Shown here piece by piece: positions 12,795-31,576 of a DNA stretch of 64,000 bases. Numbering within the stretch: the stretch's first letter is position 1; the number at the start of each line of letters is the position of its first letter. The notes below the pieces were generated by a model, which worked only from the letters and a program-made list of their open reading frames with translations, did no database searches and was not told the DNA's origin. This stretch comes from Plumapathes pennacea. Taxonomy: Eukaryota; Cnidaria; Anthozoa; Antipatharia; Myriopathidae. Made by a program: the position numbers and the translations under genes. The stretch spans positions 434,001 through 498,000 of the forward strand of contig OZ038463.1 of assembly GCA_964036295.1 (NCBI GenBank), written 5' to 3'.

Positions 12795-13002
12795 TATTAT
12801 ATGCATACTGAGACATACTCACGAAAAAGCCATATCGCAAAATTTCGTACGCAAATGAGTTCTAGCCAATGAGAGGCCGCGAACGACGCTTTTCACATGT
12901 GAAAAAAATCGTTCGTCCAATCACAAGCTGCGAACGACAATTTTTCACTACTTTTAAAGGGTTTCCCGGTCCCATCATAAATGTCTCAGTATGTATATAA
13001 TA
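12795..13002. repeat. Fold-back element 1 (inverted ends TATTATATGCATACTGAGACAT)
   Basis: The left terminus TATTATATGCATACTGAGAC is mirrored at the right by GTCTCAGTATGTATATAATA with one or two mismatches. The interior also has internal symmetry around GAACGAC(G/A). There is no ORF. Confidence 0.85.
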
Positions 13003-13013
13003 AACAGAAAACA

Positions 13014-13152
13014 TCATGGAAAGTGCTTTGTACAGTTTTTATTCACTCGTTGTTTCGTATCATAAAACTCACTCGCTCGCAAAGCCTCGCTCGTTCGTTT
13101 TATGATACTTCACAACTCGTGAATAAAAACCGTACGCGCGCACTTTCCATGA
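13014..13152. repeat. Fold-back element 2, long hairpin
   Basis: TCATGGAAAGTGC at the left matches GCACTTTCCATGA at the right. Inside, CAGTTTTTATTCAC and TATCATAAAAC pair with GTGAATAAAAACCG and GTTTTATGATA. The element is almost entirely a hairpin, with a short loop near the central TCGC-rich segment. Confidence 0.9.
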
Positions 13153-13268
13153 AGTAATCTCTATTTATTCCTCACTAGTGAGGATATCGTTGGCATCATT
13201 TCCAGCTTTTGCACGGTTGTTTGTGCAATTTCTCGTAAAACACTCGTGTCTAATATAATAAAAAGAAA

Positions 13269-13365
13269 ATTACACGGCGGCTTGAAGATATGGATTTTAT
13301 TTTCTCGTGGTAAAAACAATATTTTACCACTCGAAAACACACATATCTTCGCGCCGCCGTGTAAT
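13269..13365. repeat. Fold-back element 3, hairpin
   Basis: ATTACACGGCGGC pairs with GCCGCCGTGTAAT, GAAGATATG with CATATCTTC, and CGTGGTAAAA with TTTTACCACTCG. The loop is about 10 bp (ACAATATT). No coding content is seen. Confidence 0.9.
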
Positions 13366-14037
13366 ATCCTCTATTTATACACCACCGACGACCTTAAAAA
13401 TCCAGAAACATTTAAAAGTATGTGTGTTTAAATGGGGCCCCTCGTGTAGCCTCATACACCCTGTCAAACGTTGCTTTTAGTTTTAGGTTATCGTAAGTTA
13501 TCTCCCGCTATATTAAAGTTTTATCTTTTTAGGGTTGTAATAATTGCTATGCTGTTGCTGTACTCTGCCATAGTCTTTTACCTTTTTTTTTTTTTTTTTC
13601 ACTTCCCACGTTGTATGGCAAAAATTAAATTCGATCGTGACGTCATCAGCCCATGTGAAATCACTTTCTCCTCCCCACTTAATGCAAGATGTTACGTCCA
13701 GCCGCACCCTACCCCTGATGATTACCTCTCTACCCCACCCTACAGAGTAAGTTGACTCAGACGTGTCAGCTCGAATGTTTTTTAAAATTAACCGAAAGAT
13801 AAAATTAGATCAGGCTGACCATTATCCATCTATATCTTCTGAATAGATGCAAATTAAACTATCTGTTGACAAAAGTATCTAGACATACTGAAACTTTCCA
13901 CGGTGCTGATGCAATACAAGATGCGCTGGGGGGTGGCGCTAGGATATATTTGTTCAAAATTCCGTGCGGATATCGATGGTCAGTCCGCCTTAAGTCGCGT
14001 TTTATTTTGGAGGGTTTCTTCCTTTCATGACTCAACG

Positions 14038-17000
14038 ATGCCTCTAGTATTTCTAGAACAGCTTCCTTTGCCGTCGTTGAAGTCTTATGTGACTGTCAGT
14101 ATCCTTTTGTTCATATCGTCCGCACTTTATTCCATCAACGAAATACGTTCGACTGGATTCAGCGATGGCGGAGAACAAGATTCGCTTGACATCTACGATA
14201 TCATGTCCCAAGCCAGTTTCTGTTTTTGGGTAAGGTTTATTTCTCTTTTATATGAATATTGGGAACGTTCATTCACTCTAAACAACTATTTTTATGGCGC
14301 AATTCTTCCTTTCGCTTTCAGGCCAACTTGAACATGGCGTATTGCTGTCTGTTTTTGTTCGGGAAAGTTATTCAGAGAGTTGTCTTCGGAGATCTACGTG
14401 CCACTGAGATGCAAGTACGTATGAAGTTAATACCGTGTATAAATAGTTCAGTTGGATAGTACCTCCGAACCTATTTGCTGAGTTTGTAAATGGCGTTTGT
14501 GTTTCTTTTTGAAAAATTGCATAATCCGCGTTGCTGGGTTTCGCAATTTGTTCCAACGAAACTGTTAATAATTATAGCGAGGTACTAGGCTATCAAATGA
14601 ACATAATTTGTACTCAGGTCATTGAAAAGCTTTTGAATGATTTCGGATCACCCATTTTCCTTCCACTATAGATATATTAACCTGTTTATAAGATATCGCA
14701 CCAACAATAAGCTATAACTAAAAGAATATAATTGTGTGGGTATATCTAATAATAAAACTTAATAAAATACTGGTGTACAAGTAAAATCTATACTACGTGT
14801 TTAAAAATTAAAAATAGTGCACATACGTGAAGGAGGTGACTGATATATTGTACATGCAACACCAATGCAATCTTGCCTAACATTTCTTCAGTTTCTAAGA
14901 TAATTTTAAAAACACATGGGAAATGGTTTGAACCCAGGAGTGTGAACAGTAGGTTGGTTGTGATCGTCCGGATTAGAGTAGTCTCCAGAAAGACTGTTGT
15001 TGGTGACTGACGTTTCGACTACCTGAGCGGAAGTCATCTTCAGAGTCAAGTGAAAAGTATTCGTCAGATGGCGGTATATATGTCTCTGGTCGTAGAAGTG
15101 ATTGGTCCGTTATGTCAGCCTATGGTTAGTCGAGTCGGCTTGGCTGTGTTGATGTTGTTGATGTCAGTTGATGTTCTTTTGTCCTGTTGATTAGTCTATT
15201 GTTCGTTTGGTTGCGTTTGATGTCATCTATCAGTCGTTTGTAACTGGTGCCGGTAATTGTTGGCATCTGTTGAGAGGTTTCCGTTCTAAGTTTGTGTACC
15301 AGCTTTCCAGTGTAAGTTGTTGGTAGTAGTTGGTACTGTGGCTGATGCATACAGCAGAGTCCCAGTTGATGTCGTGTTTAGTCTGTCGGTGGTGTTCAGA
15401 AATGTGATTTCTGGTGTCGCTGTTTCTGGTAGCTCATTTGTGTTCAGTAAGTCTCGTGTTCAGGTTTCTGCCAGTTTCACTGATGTAGGTGGCTTTGCAG
15501 TCAGTACAAGATATTCTGTATACTGTTCCCTGTCTGTTGATGGGTTCGTCTTTGTCCTTTACGTTGGTCAGTAAGTCGCGTAGAGTCGTGATGGGTTTGT
15601 GGGCTACCCGGATGTAGACGATAGCACATATTCTAACCCGGACGATCACAACCAGCCTACTGTTTAATACCACAGTTGGTTTGATGTCTAAGCAGTCTAC
15701 AGTACATAACATATAGCATGTCACTATATTTTTGAAATAATTTTTTGCAACAAAATTCCACTTTCCTTGTTTGTGATTGGTTCATAAACCATGGTCAAAA
15801 AGTCAGAGTAACATATGCATGCTGATGTAGTCTATTGCTGAATTAGAATACTGATGAAGCAAGATTTAACTGTAATTGCCAAAGGTTTTATCATGTGCAG
15901 CCAATCGGATATCAGGTTTGACTACACCATACAGCAGATGTGTCTAAAGGACTGGCCATTAATTAGAGGGGTGGGGGAGGGCTGGTGCCATCTTCCTTCT
16001 TCAAACTCCAGCCATAATTTTTGGTAGTCCTCCCCTTTTGGGTTACATAAAGATCAGTGACCCTCTCCCCATACCCCCCTCCCTAATTACTGGCCAGTCC
16101 CTAAACCCACTACTCCAAGTTGATGTCGTGGCTTTGTCTTTAGTTAGTTAAATATTTTCTTTTGCTTAGCAAATCCAAGACAGATTTTGGAACTTCATTT
16201 TCTACAAATTCATCTTCATCTTTGGAGTGCTCAATGTGCAGAAGATGAATGAGATCATGTGGTGGTCAGCATGGTTCACACTACTGGGTTTCTTCCATCT
16301 CTTTGCCCAACTGTGTAAAGACAGGTTTGAATATGTGAGTACAAGTCTATTTACAATTTAGCCAACTTCCACAATATTGTAATGCTGACGTGTTTTGAGT
16401 TAACCAAATATCAAAATTGCAGGCCAGTCTTCGCTCATATTCCCTAGATCAAATCCCTTCTTGTGTTGAACAGCGAATTTTTGGAACAAAGCTTGGGGAG
16501 GGAGGGAGTTCACTTTCTATTGATTAAATTACTGATTTTTGTTTCACCAAAGCTAATATAGATACAGCATACTGTCTGTATGTGGATATATGGTGTGATT
16601 GTGTGCAATTTGATACTGTAAACCTGTCCAGTGATGTAGGATTAACTAACGTTTGTCAGTCAAAAGCAACAGTCCTACACATATTGTACTGTGTTTTACC
16701 AGGACATGATCACACTAGACAATACAAACAACTACTGGTTGTTCAAAGCATCCCCTACAATAATGCACATTGTTGATTGCTGAAATGTGCACACTACTTT
16801 TTGCAGTTATCCTTCTCGCCCACCACCTCTTCCTGGCTTCACTCCAAAGTGATTGGTTTGCTGGTTGTGCTGCTGCTCTGTTGCAATGGACTGTTCTTCT
16901 TGTGTCTGTTTGTGGGCTGGCCTGATGGAGTGCACACCTTTACTTTCATGCTGGCAGAGGTGAATGGACATGACGTAAAGCTAAAATGGGCATGTGCACA

Positions 17001-20000
17001 ATGCACTCGCAACTTTATTTTTTTCTTTCATACTCAGAAATGCATACATTTGTATACATTTTTAATTTACATAATCTTGTTATATTTCTTGAGTATATTA
17101 CTTCTTTTCTTTTAGTGTGTTTTGTTGCTGTTGAAAATTCTTCAAGTGCTGATAAGGTTGGTGTATGGCTTGTAATATGTGTGTCAGGTTAAAATGATGG
17201 TGTAGCACTGTTTGTACTGGCTACATATGACAGTGTATAATAATGTACTTTGGGTAGTGACTGTGATAATTAATACTTGACTGGCATATGAAGACAATGT
17301 GCAGCTGTGAGGTGCATTAGCATGACAACCAAACAATTATCAGAAAAAGGAGGTTGGAGAAATAGTTGGGGGTACACTAGTATGGACATGTATGTGTGTG
17401 TGGAGGGTCAGGGATGGGAGCTGGTTGCTACAGTGATTTAAGCTTTTAAATATCCATTCCAAGTAAAGCTGATGGGTTGTGTGTCTTAAGGTATGGCATC
17501 CATCTTTGGGACATTGGACATGCCGGCACATGGGAGGAGCGAACCACATGGTCCTACTACACTGATTTCTTCCTGGATCTTGGAATGTCTTCAGTAGACT
17601 TCAGTCATCACCTGCACATGTTGGTAAGGAAGCATACATCACACAATTAAGTAACAAATGGTGTTTGTCTATAAAACTGGCAAAACCTTCATTTATGTCA
17701 GAGAGAGACAGTGCACACACTTCAGTGCTTGGAATTTATCAACTTAAGCAAAATGTTGACAACAAAAATCAACAACAGCCTATTTCCTACAGTAGACCGT
17801 AGCTGTCAACCCAAAATGGAATATATATATATATATTTCTGTTGCCAGCATACAGGTTATTGAGGGGTGGGGGTGGTTATGCAGCCCCAGTCACCGGAAA
17901 CAATTTAGCTTTCTTTTAGAGTATTTGACCTAAGTTTGTGACAACTTGCCAATCACAATAATCTTCTTATATATAATAACTGGTTGCGTGAGGTTAGATT
18001 GCATTTCTGATCATATTTTGGCATTTGCCAGGAGCAGGCGTGGCTTGGTCGGTTAGTGCGCGACCTTCTGAGAAAGAGATTCACGCTTCAATTCTCAGTG
18101 ACCTCAACATCTGTTTGGACTCCTCTCTAATCTGTGTAGCTTACCCTTACAATGAAGCATTGACATAGAAGTGGGTGCAAAGGGCAAATCGTCAGCTTCC
18201 ATTATTTTGTAACTCCTTTCAGAGGTGACGGAACTACTGAAGTTGAATAAGATAACTTTACCTTTTAACTTTCAATTCACTGTTTTGATTCTTAGATGTC
18301 CTCCAACATCTTCTTGAGTATGGCCAGCTTGGTACTTTGCATGCAACTACGACATTTGTTCCATGAAATAAAAAAGAAGCTGGCCAAACACAGGAATTAT
18401 ATAAGAATAATCAAATGCATTGAGACAAGGTAATGTAGTGATCATACTTAGAAAAAGCCTCTTTATCCACATTTATATCAGAAGCAGCTTGGAGATGCTA
18501 TAAAGATTTACTGACTACTACACATCAAGTTTCAATAAGTTGAATGACAAATGAGACCAATGTGTTAACTTCAATAAGTTGAATGACAAATGAGACCAAT
18601 GTATTAACTGCAGTACATTGTATATTATGAGGTCATCATTGATTGCAATATTGCTTTGTCTACAGGTTTCCAATGGCAACCGCAGAAGAACTCACAAAGA
18701 ACAATGATGACTGTGCAATATGCTGGGATGCACTGCATTCAGCCAGAAAGCTTCCTTGTGGCCACCTTTTTCATGGGTATGCTATAAATTCAATGCCACC
18801 ATGCAACTGTACAACCACTGACTGATCTTTTATAGTCCATTTTCTGAGACCCAGGGAAGATGTTCACAGCCATGGCTGACTTGTAGTGCTACATGTAACT
18901 CCTGCATTTCCTGTTCATGTGGTGCAATTTTTCACAGCCATGATTGACATGCTCTGTTTTACTCCACAGCTCCTGTCTTCGCTCGTGGTTAGAGAATGAC
19001 ACGTCCTGTCCCACTTGCCGACAGTCACTAGCAAGTGATCTGCAGCCAGAGACAGATGGTGAAGAGAGGGCACCCAGAGGAGTGGCGGCATTTGTGATGG
19101 GACGAGGGATCAGGAGGTACAATGTACAGTACTGTTTATGCATAATGCGGGGGGTTTCGTTTGAAGCAGCCAGGTTACTAACTGCTTATAGCACTAACTG
19201 TGCAACCCACAATGCCGGTTACTACTGAACCTTGACTAGTTCACTGTTGCAATATTCAATCCTGCGTCTTCGTAAGTTATAATTATTAAAATTCGTAGCC
19301 ATTTCGGGAGATTGTTTACAATACTAAATTGATTAATTCTGGAGCCTTCATCTCAGTTCTTGCTAGGTGATATGCGTTGTTTGTTTCTGTACTGATCACC
19401 CCGTTTTAACGATTTGCAGGAATCACTTCTTCCACTTTGATGGTAAGTCTGGATTCTATCGTTAGGCAGATCTGTGTAGTGGGAGCCGTCGTAAGTTACG
19501 TTATATATATATATATATTTTATAAACGTAAATAAGAGTGTCCCCCAAATTCAGTAACTATCTATGAAATAACTTGTTATACCAGCAATATTCATGAATA
19601 CCTAGAGCTCGTATTGCAGAAACTAATCACAGTTGTAAGATAGAGGGTCCATGCAATTTTATCGCAAGTATTGGTTTTATCTCTGAAACCACAATAGCAA
19701 TAAAAACAACAGCAACAGAAGCGACAGCAAAACAGCAACAACTGAGCAATAACAAATAGAAAAAAATAGTGAAGAAATGTTTTCTATCTTAGGATCTCAA
19801 ATTGCCAGTTGGTTTCCAAGTTTCTCGGTTGAAGTTCTGCACACCAGAGTCGATAACACTGAAGATGGACAACTCACTGAAAGCCGCATTGAAGCCATGG
19901 TTAGTGGGGACTAACAGACACCACGTCGATCAATCAAAAACTTTATTGAACTACTAGCTGATCACAAGTGGTGGCCTACAAATTTGAGATTCACGTGCAT

Positions 20001-21664
20001 GTGCAAGCACTGAAAGCACTCACCAAAAACTTATATTCCCACGCGCACTCATTACTGACCCATTCCACCCACAACTTTTGTTTAGAGTCTGAGTTCTGCG
20101 GAGGACTGAACGTTTAATTTTTGCAGACCCACCAAGTGCAGGCGATGTTTCCTCACGTTCCTTTTAACATTATTGCGGGCGACCTCCGACAAACACATTC
20201 AATAGAAGTTACAACTGACAACATATTGGAGGGACACGTGGCCGTACCATCTGTGAGTATTACATGAAGTAACAATCGTGATAATAAGAAAGGTTATGAT
20301 AACGAGTGATTGATGAAGGATGTGATGATGATTGTGCTTGTGGCCTTGACGACTATGATCATGATGACGATCAATGACGTGATGACAATGACGATGACAA
20401 CCACGACGACAATACTGATGACGAGGACAAGGACGAGATGATTATGATGACGATAGTGATGAACATGACGATAGCGACGATGATGTATCTATGATGATGA
20501 CGATGGTGATGATGATGTATCTATGACGATGACGATGACAACCACGACGACAATGCTGATGACGAGGACAAGGACGAGTTGATTATGATGACGATAGTGA
20601 TGAACATGACGATAGCGACGATGGTGTATCTATCATGATGACGATGATGACGGCAGTGACGATGATGCATCTTGTGTATTATTACGGAGGTGTGGACGCC
20701 GCCCGAAGAGCATGCCGGGACGGAGGAACCGAGTATGCTGCAGCTGCAGGAATTGCACGAGGAAGGTGAGTATCAGGACACGTGACCTACCGTTTAATCC
20801 CGGGCTCTGGTACAGCTTTTGGTTGACTACTTTGTGTTCTTTACTCCTCAAAGTCGCCTGCGACTCATAAAGGTTCCGTCACACTAGGGGTCACGTAGCA
20901 GGAACATGTAGTGGAAACATGTAGCGGCGACTTGTACCCAGTCTGAACTGATCGAGCGCTGCACGGCACAAACGCGAGTTTAACTTCATGCGACATGTTG
21001 CAGGGACAAAAAATCTGCAAAATTCGTGTTTTACTATCGAGTTTTAGTTGGTTTATCATGTGTTTATCTGTGTTGATCATACTTCTGTTGCCTCCTCGAA
21101 CGCAGCTGAGGAATCAGCTTCTTCATCTGTTGAATACGAATCGTACGAGGACACGGAATCAACACCACACACGCAGGAAAAGCAAGTGATGTCACTCTCC
21201 TTACCAGAAGCTGAAGTACAGGGGGAGGAAGCGGGTTCAACGACGATACAGCAGTACATTGTGCCGTCAGTAGAGTTCTCTGAAGAACCAGCGGCCAGGC
21301 AGACTTCTCTGCAGAGGAGAAAGGAAGTCTTGCTACAGCAGGCCAGAAGGTTAGGGACTGCGCTATTCTACAGGTGTCATTTTTGTAGGGCATTCAGGAC
21401 TTAATTGAGTGGATACTTCAAATACAGGTCCCCAATTTAGAGCATGTTCTAAACAATCTTAGCCAAACCGTAATCCTTGGATTTAGATAGCTCTGTTAGG
21501 ATTTACGAGTAGGCATCATTCATATACCTTCAAACCTCTCTGCTTTGTTGTCGATTTGTTATTTTAATCCATATACCGTTGATTTTTGGCTCCAACTTCT
21601 AAATGTTCTCTTCAACAGACGTTTTCTTACCAAAGCACCGGAAAGCAGAACTAATGAGGAGTGA
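14038..21664 (+). CDS. AMFR: Autocrine motility factor receptor / gp78, ER-membrane RING E3 ubiquitin ligase
   Basis: Fifteen exons: 14038-14229, 14322-14414, 16170-16334, 16807-16959, 17116-17156, 17491-17623, 18296-18429, 18666-18776, 18970-19116, 19420-19442, 19793-19899, 20127-20252, 20690-20765, 21106-21349, 21619-21664. They give 596 residues, and every phase matches. The ATG at 14038 was chosen because MPLVFLEQLPLPSL aligns with the family's N-terminus. Hydrophobic membrane segments occupy about residues 15-300. The RING-H2 at about 320-357 (CAICWD...CGHLFHGSC...CPTC) is intact. A CUE domain with HQVQAMFPHVPF follows at about 430-470. A G2BR-like helix (LQRRKEVLLQQARRRFLTK) lies near the C-terminus. 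In the known family this enzyme works with Ube2g2 in ER-associated degradation. The protein stops 10 residues after the G2BR-like helix, so the C-terminal VCP-interacting motif of vertebrate gp78 is absent from this model. Intron 2 carries a retroelement remnant. Confidence 0.96.
14945..15665 (-). mobile_element. Penelope-like element remnant with GIY-YIG endonuclease fragment
   Basis: On the minus strand, 15724-15434 encodes VYRISCTDCKATYISETGRN followed by LNTRLTEHK, the GIY-YIG nuclease core typical of the C-terminus of Penelope-like elements. Reading continues in another frame to 15126 (SYKRLIDDIKRNQTNN), so the fragment is frameshifted. The ends carry inverted copies of GGTTG(G)TTGTGATCGTCCGG (14951-14971) and CCGGACGATCACAACCAGCC (15639-15658). 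Near 15003-15052 the minus strand has GATGAC...GTCGAAACGTCAG, which resembles the hammerhead-like motifs reported for this class. It is inactive and sits in AMFR intron 2. No reverse transcriptase is visible. Confidence 0.75.
18030..18265 (+). repeat. Possible tRNA-derived SINE
   Basis: GTGGCTTGGTCGGTTAGTGC resembles a polymerase III A box. GATTCACGCTTCAATTC downstream is a weak B box. The tail ends in TGAATAAGATAAC. It lies in an AMFR intron. The assignment is tentative because the tRNA fold is poor. Confidence 0.4.
18531..18609 (+). repeat. Two-copy 39-bp tandem repeat
   Basis: A unit beginning TTCAATAAGTTGAATGACAA and ending GTTAAC is present twice head to tail, differing by one or two bases. 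It lies in the AMFR intron before the RING exon. Confidence 0.9.
19502..19610 (+). repeat. Dispersed repeat adjoining a TA run, copy 1
   Basis: A short TA run is followed by TTTATAAACGTAAA, GTGTCC, AACTATCT and AATAACTTGTTATACCAGCA. The same order of blocks recurs at 23940-24060 next to the long TA array. The element therefore carries or attracts a TA microsatellite at one end. Confidence 0.75.
20290..20670 (+). repeat. Degenerate GAT/GAC-rich minisatellite with a ~141-bp duplication
   Basis: The stretch is built of GATGAC, GATGAT and GACGAT triplets. A block containing GACAACCACGACGACAAT, GACGAGGACAAGGACGAG and GAACATGACGATAGCGAC occurs at about 20380-20497 and again at about 20525-20633. 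It lies in the AMFR intron before the 20690 exon. An acidic translation is possible, but no splice junctions support an exon. Confidence 0.85.
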
Positions 21665-22454
21665 ACATGAAATAGGACTGGTGCCAACAACTTAGCAGTT
21701 GAATGCCCGGATGTGCACCAGAGCCATATGTAGTCTCTCTCCCCAGGATCTCGCAGAGCCGTTCACGTCGTCAGTCTACGTCCGGTGAGACGATAAAACG
21801 CCCTGCTACTCGCAATGCAGTAGACGTAATTAAAACTATAGAGCACCTGATGACTCTTTCAGACGATTGAGGCGTTGTTATCGCTAATTGATAAAGTTGA
21901 TTAGTTCGTTGCAGTGATTATAACAAGTTGCTTCCTATATGGGCGAGCGCAAAGAGCAAATATGCGAGTCGGAACTTAAAGAGGAAATAAGGGTGAATGA
22001 AGGCTTTATGCGCCTGTGCGTGTCAGTGACGTCATCAAAATCATCAGCACTACGTAATTTTTCTTCGAAGCGTGGCAGAAAATTTCTACGAAGAGAATTT
22101 CAACACAAGATCAACGTTCGCCGACTCTTAAGCTCCATCTTTTAACCCAGGGACACCTGAGCTAACAATCCAAATCATCCCTAACTATAATGGTTACGAA
22201 GAAATAATTGAGTAACACACGATAGGAGGAATAAACTCTACACAAAAATATGTATTCGTACAGAACGAGACTAGAACGCACTCCGGGCGTCTTATTAATT
22301 GCTCCCGACAGTACTTTTTTTCTTTTGTCTCAGAAATTGTATTAGTAAATTGTCAGGAAATTAGATACACTCTCTTTGTGCAGTTATGTTCGTTTTAGAT
22401 TAGCATGCCACATACATGTGTAGATGCAAGAAAAAACCCAAGATTTAGTCGAGC

Positions 22455-22800
22455 CATGCGAAACCACAGGGTCCAGAGGAGTTCAGTTTGAACGTGGGAA
22501 TCTCACCTTGTACTAAAACCCCATCGCATACTTCGCAGGGCAAAAACAACCCGTGGCCCGACGGTGGTTTTGCACCCGCGATAAGTTTGTTTACTGTTAT
22601 CAGTGGGGACATAAATAGTGTATCATATATGAAGTACATACCACATGTTTAAAATGGCGGACGAGGGAAACACTGTTCAATGGACTCACGAAGATTGTAT
22701 TGTGCGAAACGATGGGGTTTCATTACAAGGTAAGATTTGCGCGTTCAAACTGAACTCCTCGGGCCCTGTGACGAAAGGCAGTTAGAAATTTAGTTTAAAT
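22455..22800. repeat. Inverted duplication with exon-like arms
   Basis: The plus-strand right arm contains GATGGGGTTTCATTACAAGG, then TTCAAACTGAACTCCTCGGG. The left arm, read on the minus strand, contains GATGGGGTTTTAGTACAAGG, then TTCAAACTGAACTCCTCTGG. Both arms carry a GT(A/G)AGA donor-like site at the same place. The right arm starts with an ATG at 22654 (MADEGNTVQWTHEDC) that would end in phase 1 at 22729. It may be a divergent pair of first exons or just a palindromic repeat. No downstream exon was identified for either arm. Confidence 0.6.
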
Positions 22801-23033
22801 AAAGAATAGACATATCTTAGTGTGCTGACGACTATGACTACTTCTGTGCAATACAATAGTAATTCCTTGCTAGCCCTTCCCTGTCGTAAAGCATGTTCTG
22901 GGTATGAAGTTCTACTGCTCGCCAGGAGCTTCTTTCGATTGCCGTCCGCTTAAAAAGTGAAACATTGTTTTGGAATAATTATCCAGTTCATTTACTAACA
23001 TTAGAAATCAGTTAGGACAGAGAAGTTCCCGGT

Positions 23034-23112
23034 TTTTGTTTTTGTTTTTTTTTTTTTGTTTTTTTTTTTTGTTTTGTTTTTGTTTTTTTGTTTTTTTTGT
23101 TTTTTTTTTTTG
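23034..23112. repeat. T-rich simple repeat (G-interrupted poly-T)
   Basis: Long T runs are separated by single G residues for about 80 bp, immediately downstream of the P4HTM stop when read on the minus strand as poly-A. It could be an old retroposon tail, but no body was recognised. Confidence 0.9.
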
Positions 23113-23233
23113 CGACTAAGAACAATCTACATAAAAAATAACCAAACATGAATACTGTACTAAATTTATGAATATATAATAACGTATTCTAACTAAATAT
23201 GTGACTCGGCGTAGAATTTTACGTCCCAGTGAC

Positions 23234-30290
<7,057 letters not shown>

Positions 30291-31576
30291 TTAAAAGGGC
30301 CATTGGAACACGTCGGGTTATATATTATTTACAATTGCAACAAGTTCTCGAGAACTACTAGTTTCCGGCCAGTAGGTTTGTGTTAATGTCCTTGTGGCGG
30401 CATTGTTAAGACTACTATAACAAAAGCGGCATTGATCCAGATCTGGACCATTAAAAGAAATACCTGTTATTTCTAGTGCCCCTCTTGGCATTGAGTATCT
30501 GGTCCTCCATGCACGGATACGACTTAACTTACAAGTTACCTTAAATTCAACATGTTTATAACCTGTAGACAAGGCTAAACTGACTCTCATGTCAAGCCAA
30601 CTCAGTCCAAGTTGTCGAATTGGATTCGCCTTGGTTGTCTTAGTCACCCATTTGGCTCGACTTTGTATTCTTGCATTAGTTGGGGTAAAATTTCCACCCA
30701 GGTCTGTCCAAGCAAGACTTTCACTGTTTGGCCACCCAACCCAAGTCGAGCCAAGTCAACGCAAAGTGATTGTATTAGCTTTCAATGGCAACTGAGCGGT
30801 TGCCTAGCTTATTCTGTTGTAATGAGCCTACCGCAAATCCGTACGAAAGTTCAGACTTTCATCAAATTTGGTTAAGTTGGCTCGACTTGGCAATCCTTTT
30901 GGCCAAGGTTTAATGAAAGGAACAGTCTCTATGTCAGATTTTTCACAGCAGCGCCCTCTGGTTCATACAGGCAATACAGTGAGAAAAAGAAAATGACCGA
31001 CTTGTCATTATGTTCCAGCAACATGACATGGTCGACCTTGTCCTGATATTACCGTTATGTGTACGTATTTATGTCTTATGTAGACTGCAAAACAGTTACT
31101 TCCAATCTTTGCGTTGGGATAGTGAGCACGCTCAGTATGGGAAGAGCGAGCGTCACGCAACCAGTGAGAGATTGGGTTCGAGTCGGGAAATAAGGGCTTG
31201 TCACAGGTTCTGTTTGAAATCCGTTCAAAGAGGCAGTCTAGAAAAAAACAAAATCTGGAGTCCACTGAGTTGGAAGAACGTAGAGTATTGCGTTGTGATA
31301 ACAATTAGATTTTATTTTGGAAAACTCATTATGAGGTGCCAGGCTTTCCATGGCATTTTAAGATATTTATTTATGATGGCCATCAAGAAACATCAACAAC
31401 ATTAAACGATTATTGTGAACCACGTAACGGCTTAATTAAGAGCTTGTCATTTAACTTTCTTTATTGGTATCACAATGCCATGTTTAAGTTAAAGCTGCGT
31501 ACAGTTTTATATCAAATGAGCTTCCTTTTGTTCTAGTATCCTGTAATTTCAATAAGTTTATAACTCAACACACTTA
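30291..31576. other. Intergenic region between P4HTM and CAP-1
   Basis: P4HTM's 5' end faces the 3' end of CAP-1, and both are on the minus strand. The interval holds a dispersed repeat (30590-30910) and a minus-strand AATAAA (complement of TTTATT near 31459-31464) that could serve CAP-1. Short ORFs at 31010-31405 show no splice or family support. Confidence 0.6.
30590..30910. repeat. Dispersed repeat with GGCTCGACTTGG-type inverted blocks, copy 1
   Basis: GCCAACTCAGTCCAAG at the left is mirrored by AAGTTGGCTCGACTTGG at the right, with CAAGTCGAGCCAAGTCAACG inside. A related segment occurs at 53395-53660. No ORF is supported. Confidence 0.6.

Larger units (their letters stand above)
11526..14037. 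other. Intergenic region between the ADAM-like gene and AMFR
   Basis: I find no gene here. Its contents are a MITE (12332-12569), a tRNA-derived SINE-like piece (12645-12790) and three consecutive fold-back elements (12795-13365), each listed separately. The interval 13366-14037 holds a T-homopolymer near 13583 and the presumed AMFR promoter and 5' leader. No TATA-type core element could be assigned. Confidence 0.7.
21665..23233. other. Intergenic region between convergent AMFR and P4HTM genes
   Basis: Two genes end towards each other here. A polyadenylation-like AATAAA on the plus strand lies near 22230 and could serve AMFR. The middle holds an inverted duplication (22455-22800). The right part holds a T-rich run (23034-23112). 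No complete gene was found. Confidence 0.65.

Noticed and set aside
13471-13755. Possible upstream AMFR exon (94-codon ORF)
   Set aside because: Its hydrophobic part is a T-run translation, and the AMFR N-terminus at 14038 already matches the family's first residues.
20290-20670. Asp-rich coding exon of AMFR
   Set aside because: The GATGAC repeat lacks a phase-compatible acceptor/donor pair. Exons 20127-20252 and 20690-20765 already join in phase 0.
31010-31405. 131-codon plus-strand ORF
   Set aside because: No recognisable motif, no splice context, and it lies in AT-rich intergenic DNA.
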